NCBI GenBank assembly: GCA_049522565.1 | Contig: JBEKNT010000121.1 | Coordinates: 1-16,976 of the forward strand | DNA: 16,976 nucleotides | Source: JASHVB01 sp049522565 | Lineage (GTDB): Bacteria; Pseudomonadota; Alphaproteobacteria; Acetobacterales; Acetobacteraceae | Direction of reading: 5' to 3' | Part shown: positions 13,631 to 16,976 of the stretch, piece by piece | Layout: each line of letters starts with the position of its first letter | Position numbering within the stretch: the first letter of the stretch is position 1 | Position numbers and translations under genes: made by a program | Notes under the pieces: generated by a model | What the model saw: only the letters and a program-made list of their open reading frames with translations | Database searches by the model: none | What the model was told of the DNA's origin: nothing

Positions 13631-14254
13631 CTATGCCGCCAGCATGTCCCTGATATCCGGCAGATGCTCGCGGCCCCAGAACAATTCCCCATCCAGCACG
13701 AAACTGGGTACCCCGAACACGCCCTGGGCTTCCGCCGCGCGGCTGATCGCCGCCACGTCGGCGCGTCCCGCTTCGGCATAGCCCGCAAAGCCGCCGCCGT
13801 CCGCGCCGGCTTCGCTCAGCACGGCGCCGATGACCGCGACATCCTCGATATCCAGGGCACGCTGCCAGAAGCGCTCGAACACCAGGTCGTGATAGCGGCG
13901 GAACACCGCGTCGCCGGCGCGCTGCGCATACAGCATGCCAGAAGCGGCCAGCACCGAATCCCAGATCTTCTGCGGCCCGCGGATCGTCAGCCCGCGTTTG
14001 CGCGCTGCCCTGCGGCAATCCATGTAGCTGTATTTCACCCGCCGCCACTGATGCGCGTTACGATTCTGCTCCAGCACAGTGCCGTCCGCATCGACCCGCG
14101 CCGAGCCGAGGAAGCTCGGGATGTCCAGCACGTAAGGCAGAATCGTCAGGCGCACCGGAAAGTCGCGCTCCAGTTCATAGGCGAGGTCCTTCGCCAGGTA
14201 GGCGTACGGACTCTTGTAGTCGGTATAGACCGTGATGCTGCGCATGTCTGACAT
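13631..14254 (-). CDS. 2-hydroxychromene-2-carboxylate isomerase-like protein (DsbA fold)
   Basis: The 207 residues (from the ATG at 14254; 14245 is an alternative) show the kappa-GST/DsbA fold. ITVYTDYKSPYAYLAKDLA (~7-25) has SPY where disulfide oxidoreductases have CxxC, so it is not a thiol oxidase. The cis-proline segment GVFGVPSFVLDGELFWGREHL (~178-198) is the hallmark of the 2-hydroxychromene-2-carboxylate isomerase group, which in NahD-type pathways acts with glutathione in naphthalene breakdown. The exact substrate here is unknown. It lies 53 nt downstream of a TauD-like dioxygenase and 59 nt upstream of the ABC ATPase on the same strand, which argues for a catabolic role tied to the importer. 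Confidence 0.85.
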   Translation of the reverse strand: MSDMRSITVYTDYKSPYAYLAKDLAYELERDFPVRLTILPYVLDIPSFLGSARVDADGTVLEQNRNAHQWRRVKYSYMDCRRAARKRGLTIRGPQKIWDSVLAASGMLYAQRAGDAVFRRYHDLVFERFWQRALDIEDVAVIGAVLSEAGADGGGFAGYAEAGRADVAAISRAAEAQGVFGVPSFVLDGELFWGREHLPDIRDMLAA

Positions 14255-14307
14255 GGCGCCAGCATGCACCAGCGCGGCGGGGGCGGGAAGCCGCCTCGCG
14301 GCCCGGT

Positions 14308-15123
14308 TCAGACCAGGCGCGGCCGGTCGCCCTCCGTAATGATCCGCCACAGCACCCGGCTCTCGCTGCGATCGTAGTCCCCGTGCGCCCGGTGCATCGT
14401 CGCCCGATCGTCGATCACCAGAACGTCACCTTTGCGCCAGCCATGATGATAGACAATTTCCGGCCGGATCATGCGCTCCAGCAGATCGTTCATATAGGCC
14501 TTGCTCGCCTCCGCGGTCATGCCCTCGATCCGCATGGCCTTCGTCACGTGGAAATACACCGCGCGCGAGCCATGCACCGGATGGGTGCGCACCATCGGGT
14601 GCACGATCGGCTTGCCGTATTTCTCGCGGTCTTCCGCGAGCGTGTCGGTCTTGTTTTCGTCGAGGCTGTTGACCGTGCTGAACGTATCGAGGCGCCGGCG
14701 CTCATCGTCCGCCAGTGCCGCATAGGCCGCGCGCATGTTGGCGACGCTGGTGCCGCCGCCGGCCGAGGGAATCTCCACGCCATACAGCAGCGTCGCAGCG
14801 GGAGGACACTCGCGGTTGGTGTGGTCGGTGTGCCACCGCTCGGCCGGGCGCTGACCGTTGCGGTGCCAGACCAGTCCGACATCCGGGAAGTCCAGCATGT
14901 TGTGTTGCGAATAATGCTGCCGCATCGGTGGCCCGAAGGCCGCCGCCGCGGCCAGATATTGCGGCGGCGTCAGGTGCTGGTCGCGCAACACCAGGGCCAG
15001 ATGCTCGGCCAGCGCTTGCGACAGCGCCTCCCGCGTGGCGGCGTCCATCGGCTGGCTGAGATCGACGCCGGCGATCTCCGCACCGAGCGAGGGATGCAGC
15101 TTCGTCACCGTGAACGTCGCCAT
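14308..15123 (-). CDS. TauD/TfdA-family Fe(II)/2-oxoglutarate-dependent dioxygenase
   Basis: The protein has 271 residues from the ATG at 15123, preceded by GGGAGG at 7 nt. It starts FTVTKLHPSLGAEIAGVDLSQPM, the usual TauD N-terminus. The HxD metal motif is WHTDHTN (His98, Asp100). The distal histidine is probably His244 (DDRATMHRAHGDYD), and Arg260 (SRVLWRI) is placed to bind 2-oxoglutarate. GGGTSVANMRAAY and KPIVHPMVRTHPVHGSRAVYF are also typical. The family hydroxylates sulfonates, aryloxy acids and other organic acids, often causing C-S or C-O cleavage; this substrate is unknown. It is the first gene of the apparent operon and is divergent from the MFS transporter. Confidence 0.92.
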   Translation of the reverse strand: MATFTVTKLHPSLGAEIAGVDLSQPMDAATREALSQALAEHLALVLRDQHLTPPQYLAAAAAFGPPMRQHYSQHNMLDFPDVGLVWHRNGQRPAERWHTDHTNRECPPAATLLYGVEIPSAGGGTSVANMRAAYAALADDERRRLDTFSTVNSLDENKTDTLAEDREKYGKPIVHPMVRTHPVHGSRAVYFHVTKAMRIEGMTAEASKAYMNDLLERMIRPEIVYHHGWRKGDVLVIDDRATMHRAHGDYDRSESRVLWRIITEGDRPRLV

Positions 15124-15545
15124 GTGGTTTCCTCCCATTGGCACGCGGCACACTACCGCAAGGCCGGTCTGACGTGAAATCGGGCAGGTGTTCAACGCGG
15201 AGAAATCCGCAAGCCACGCAGGGCCACGGGAGCAGTTTTATCGAGGCACTGTGTCGTAGATGGAGTCCCGACGGCGACGCTTCCGGCCCAGCGTTTTCGC
15301 TGTCATTGCGAGCGAAGCGAAGCAATCTCCCGGTGGTGTCGCACGACTACATCCAGGCGATTGCTTCGCTTCGCTCGCAATGCCAGCGTTGGCCAGGGGA
15401 CTGAACCGTCGGAATCAAAGCACCAGAACGGCGCACATGCCCTCGCGGCGCTCCGTTTCTCTCGATCTTCCTCCGTGTTAAAGGCTTGCCTTGCCGCGAT
15501 CATCACAGTCAGTGCCCGATACGCCGCAGGGGAGGAACCACACCG
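15124..15545. other. Divergent intergenic region (dioxygenase operon / MFS transporter)
   Basis: This 422-bp gap must hold the promoters of both the minus-strand operon and the MFS gene. It contains the perfect inverted repeat 15304-15382, and good ribosome binding sites at both edges (GGGAGG for 15123, GGGGAGG for 15546). No convincing -35/-10 pair, operator or small gene could be supported. No regulator gene is adjacent. Confidence 0.6.
15304..15382. repeat. Perfect 24-bp inverted repeat ('cattgcgag' family)
   Basis: The arm at 15304-15327, CATTGCGAGCGAAGCGAAGC plus AATC, has an exact reverse complement at 15359-15382, separated by 31 nt. It shares the CATTGCGAG start and GCAATC end with the repeats at 8947 and 16915, so it belongs to a dispersed palindromic family. 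It sits between two divergent start codons, not at a gene end, so it would be transcribed only in a leader. Confidence 0.8.
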
Positions 15546-16835
15546 ATGCACTATCGACGGGTCTGGATCTTCGTCTTCCTGTTCACGCTGACCGCGATCA
15601 ACTATGCCGACCGCGTCGCCCTCTCGGTCGCGGCCAAACCGATCTCGACCGAGTTCGGCCTGTCCCCCGTCGCCATGGGCTATCTCCTGTCGTCCTTCCT
15701 GTGGATGTACGTCGTCTGCCTGATCCCCGTCGGCCTGTTGGTCGATCGTTTCGGCGGCAAGGTCGTCAATGCCGCCGGCATCGGCTTGTGGTCGGCGGCG
15801 ACCATCCTCACCGGATTGTCCACCGGCTACTGGTTCATGGCGCTGACCCGCATCATCATGGGCATGGGCGAATCGACAAGCTGGCCGGCATCCAATCGCA
15901 TCATCCGCGAATGGTTCCCGGCCTCCGAGCGCGGCCTGGCCAATGCCATCTTCGGTGCCGGTGCCGCGGCGGGACCGGCGATCGGTGCCGTGGCGATCGC
16001 CGCGGTGGTCAGCGTCTTCGGCTGGCGCGCCGGCTTCTTCGTTGCCGGCAGCATGGGACTCGTCTGGTTGCTCGCCTGGTTGCTGGTCTTCGACAAACCG
16101 GAACGAGTCCGCTGGCTGTCGCCCCCGGAACGCACCCGCATCCTCGCCGAGCGCGACGGCACGCTGCACCCCGACCTGGCGGAACGTCCCGCTGCATCAT
16201 TGTGGCAATTGCTCGCGCGGCGCACGACCTGGGGCCTGTTCCTCACCCAGGGCTGCGAGGTGTTCGGCGGCTACATGCTGCTGACCTGGCTGCCGAGTTA
16301 TCTGCAAACCTCGCGCGGCCTGAGCGTGCTGAATGCCGGCATGCTGACCGCCGTGCCCTTCGGCATCGCCGCGGTCGCCGCGATTCTGCTAGGGCTGCTC
16401 AGCGACAAACTGCTGACGCATGATGGCCGCCTGGCCGGCAAGCGCCGCCTGCTGCTGGCGGCGATGCTGGTCAGCGACGCGGTGATCCTGTTGGTGCCGG
16501 TGCTCGATTCGCTGTGGGCCATCGTGGTGGTGCTGAGCATCGCGCGCACCGCGGGTGCCGCCGGCAGCGCCATGAATTTCGCGCTGGTGACGGACCTCGT
16601 GCACAACCGCGCGGATATCGGCAAGGTCACCAGCATCACAGTACTCGGCGGCAATACCTTCGGCATGCTGGGACCGATCGTCACCGGCTACGTCGTCGCC
16701 CTGACCGGCAGCTTCAACGGCAGCTTCGTGCTGACCGGCGTCCTGGCGCTGTGCGGTGCCGCGGCGACGCTGACGATGACGCGGCGGCCGATCGAGGCGG
16801 CCTCACGGCATCGCGTCGCGGTGGCGCCCGCGTAA
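15546..16835 (+). CDS. MFS transporter, anion:cation symporter (ACS)-like
   Basis: The protein has 429 residues from the ATG at 15546, preceded by GGGGAGG at 10 nt, with about 12 transmembrane segments. The N-terminus VFLFTLTAINYADRVALSVAAKPISTEFGLSP matches the ACS family (hexuronate, galactonate, phthalate and related carboxylate transporters), with INYADR in helix 1. MFS motif A is GLLVDRFGGK (63-72), and ALTRIIMGMGESTSWPASNRIIREWFP is the conserved helix 4-5 region. The likely role is proton-coupled uptake of an organic anion into the cytoplasm; the substrate is not predictable. It is divergent from the dioxygenase-isomerase-ABC operon, so a shared pathway is plausible but inferred. A hairpin with a T-rich tail follows the stop. 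Confidence 0.9.
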   Translation: MHYRRVWIFVFLFTLTAINYADRVALSVAAKPISTEFGLSPVAMGYLLSSFLWMYVVCLIPVGLLVDRFGGKVVNAAGIGLWSAATILTGLSTGYWFMALTRIIMGMGESTSWPASNRIIREWFPASERGLANAIFGAGAAAGPAIGAVAIAAVVSVFGWRAGFFVAGSMGLVWLLAWLLVFDKPERVRWLSPPERTRILAERDGTLHPDLAERPAASLWQLLARRTTWGLFLTQGCEVFGGYMLLTWLPSYLQTSRGLSVLNAGMLTAVPFGIAAVAAILLGLLSDKLLTHDGRLAGKRRLLLAAMLVSDAVILLVPVLDSLWAIVVVLSIARTAGAAGSAMNFALVTDLVHNRADIGKVTSITVLGGNTFGMLGPIVTGYVVALTGSFNGSFVLTGVLALCGAAATLTMTRRPIEAASRHRVAVAPA

Positions 16836-16855
16836 GTGAATCGACCCGCTTCGTC

Positions 16856-16883
16856 ATGCCGGCGAAGGCCGGCATGTTGTTTT
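16856..16883 (+). terminator. Hairpin terminator candidate after the MFS gene
   Basis: ATGCCGGC (16856-16863) pairs perfectly with GCCGGCAT (16868-16875) around a GAAG loop, followed by GTTGTTTT. It lies 21 nt past the MFS stop. The same hairpin sequence also resembles a common dispersed palindrome, so it may be a repeat that serves as a terminator. Confidence 0.55.
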
Positions 16884-16914
16884 CCTCCCACTACGCACGC
16901 CGCTTCCCATACTG

Positions 16915-16976
16915 TCATTGCGAGGAGCGAAGCGACGAAGCAATCCCCGGCGTGATGAGCGGCCGTAGGCTCGTCA
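16915..16976. repeat. Partial palindromic 'cattgcgag' repeat cut by the window edge
   Basis: TGTCATTGCGAGGAGCGAAG, then CGACGAAGCAATCCCC, matches one arm of the repeat at 8947-9050. The inner hairpin TGATGAGC/GCTCGTCA corresponds to the GACGAGC/GCTCGTC loop of that copy. The complementary outer arm should lie just beyond the right edge. Confidence 0.7.

Noticed and set aside
13572..14048. Upstream extension of the ABC ATPase to 534 residues
   Set aside because: It overlaps the isomerase-like gene in another frame. The family N-terminus begins at the TTG at 13571 with a good ribosome binding site.
13631..14254. Thiol:disulfide oxidoreductase (DsbA) function for the DsbA-fold protein
   Set aside because: There is no CxxC at the active position; SPY is present instead, as in the isomerase group, and there is no signal peptide.
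15303..16169. 288-residue minus-strand frame antisense to the MFS gene
   Set aside because: The MFS frame has clear motifs and membrane segments; the antisense frame is Asp/Gly/Arg-rich without a domain and starts inside the gene.

Overview
The window is GC-rich (by eye roughly two-thirds G+C), Gram-negative bacterial chromosome. Tat-type secretion signals, outer-membrane OmpA proteins, a CUT1-type ABC importer, a small HiPIP-type ferredoxin and dispersed 'cattgcgag...' palindromes fit an alphaproteobacterium, possibly Acetobacteraceae/Rhodospirillales. That placement is inference. No phage, transposase, integrase or CRISPR array is visible.

Region 1 (1-4525, minus strand) is a tandem array of four OmpA-family outer-membrane proteins; the first is cut by the window edge. 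Each has a signal peptide and a beta-barrel of its own. The three complete members share a nearly invariant C-terminal peptidoglycan-binding domain. Two members share a duplicated upstream block, and two share a homologous terminator.

Region 2 (4729-6408) holds the selenocysteine genes. selA (selenocysteine synthase) is followed after 18 nt, on the same strand, by selC, the UGA-decoding tRNA-Sec. selB, selD and any selenoprotein are not in the window. A 188-bp palindromic repeat with 12-bp terminal inverted repeats fills almost the whole gap between selA and a divergent GNAT acetyltransferase, and appears to supply the acetyltransferase's ribosome binding site.

Region 3 (6409-8888, plus strand) carries the GNAT acetyltransferase, a metal-dependent amidohydrolase with an internal twin-arginine motif, and a small HiPIP-like iron-sulfur protein 27 nt downstream in the same frame.

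Region 4 (9054-15123, minus strand) looks like one catabolic and uptake operon. In transcription order it has a TauD/TfdA-type Fe(II)/2-oxoglutarate dioxygenase, a 2-hydroxychromene-2-carboxylate isomerase-like (DsbA-fold) protein, a UgpC/MalK-type ATPase with a TTG start, a Tat-exported solute-binding protein, two permeases, and a small membrane-anchored protein with a transthyretin-like (CarboxypepD_reg) domain. The last three genes are joined by ATGA overlaps. Divergent from it (15546-16835) is an MFS transporter of the anion:cation symporter type. Together they suggest uptake and oxidative processing of an organic acid, glycoside or aromatic substrate that cannot be named from sequence. 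The 422-bp divergent spacer contains a perfect 24-bp inverted repeat. Related palindromes lie at the operon's 3' end and at the right window edge.
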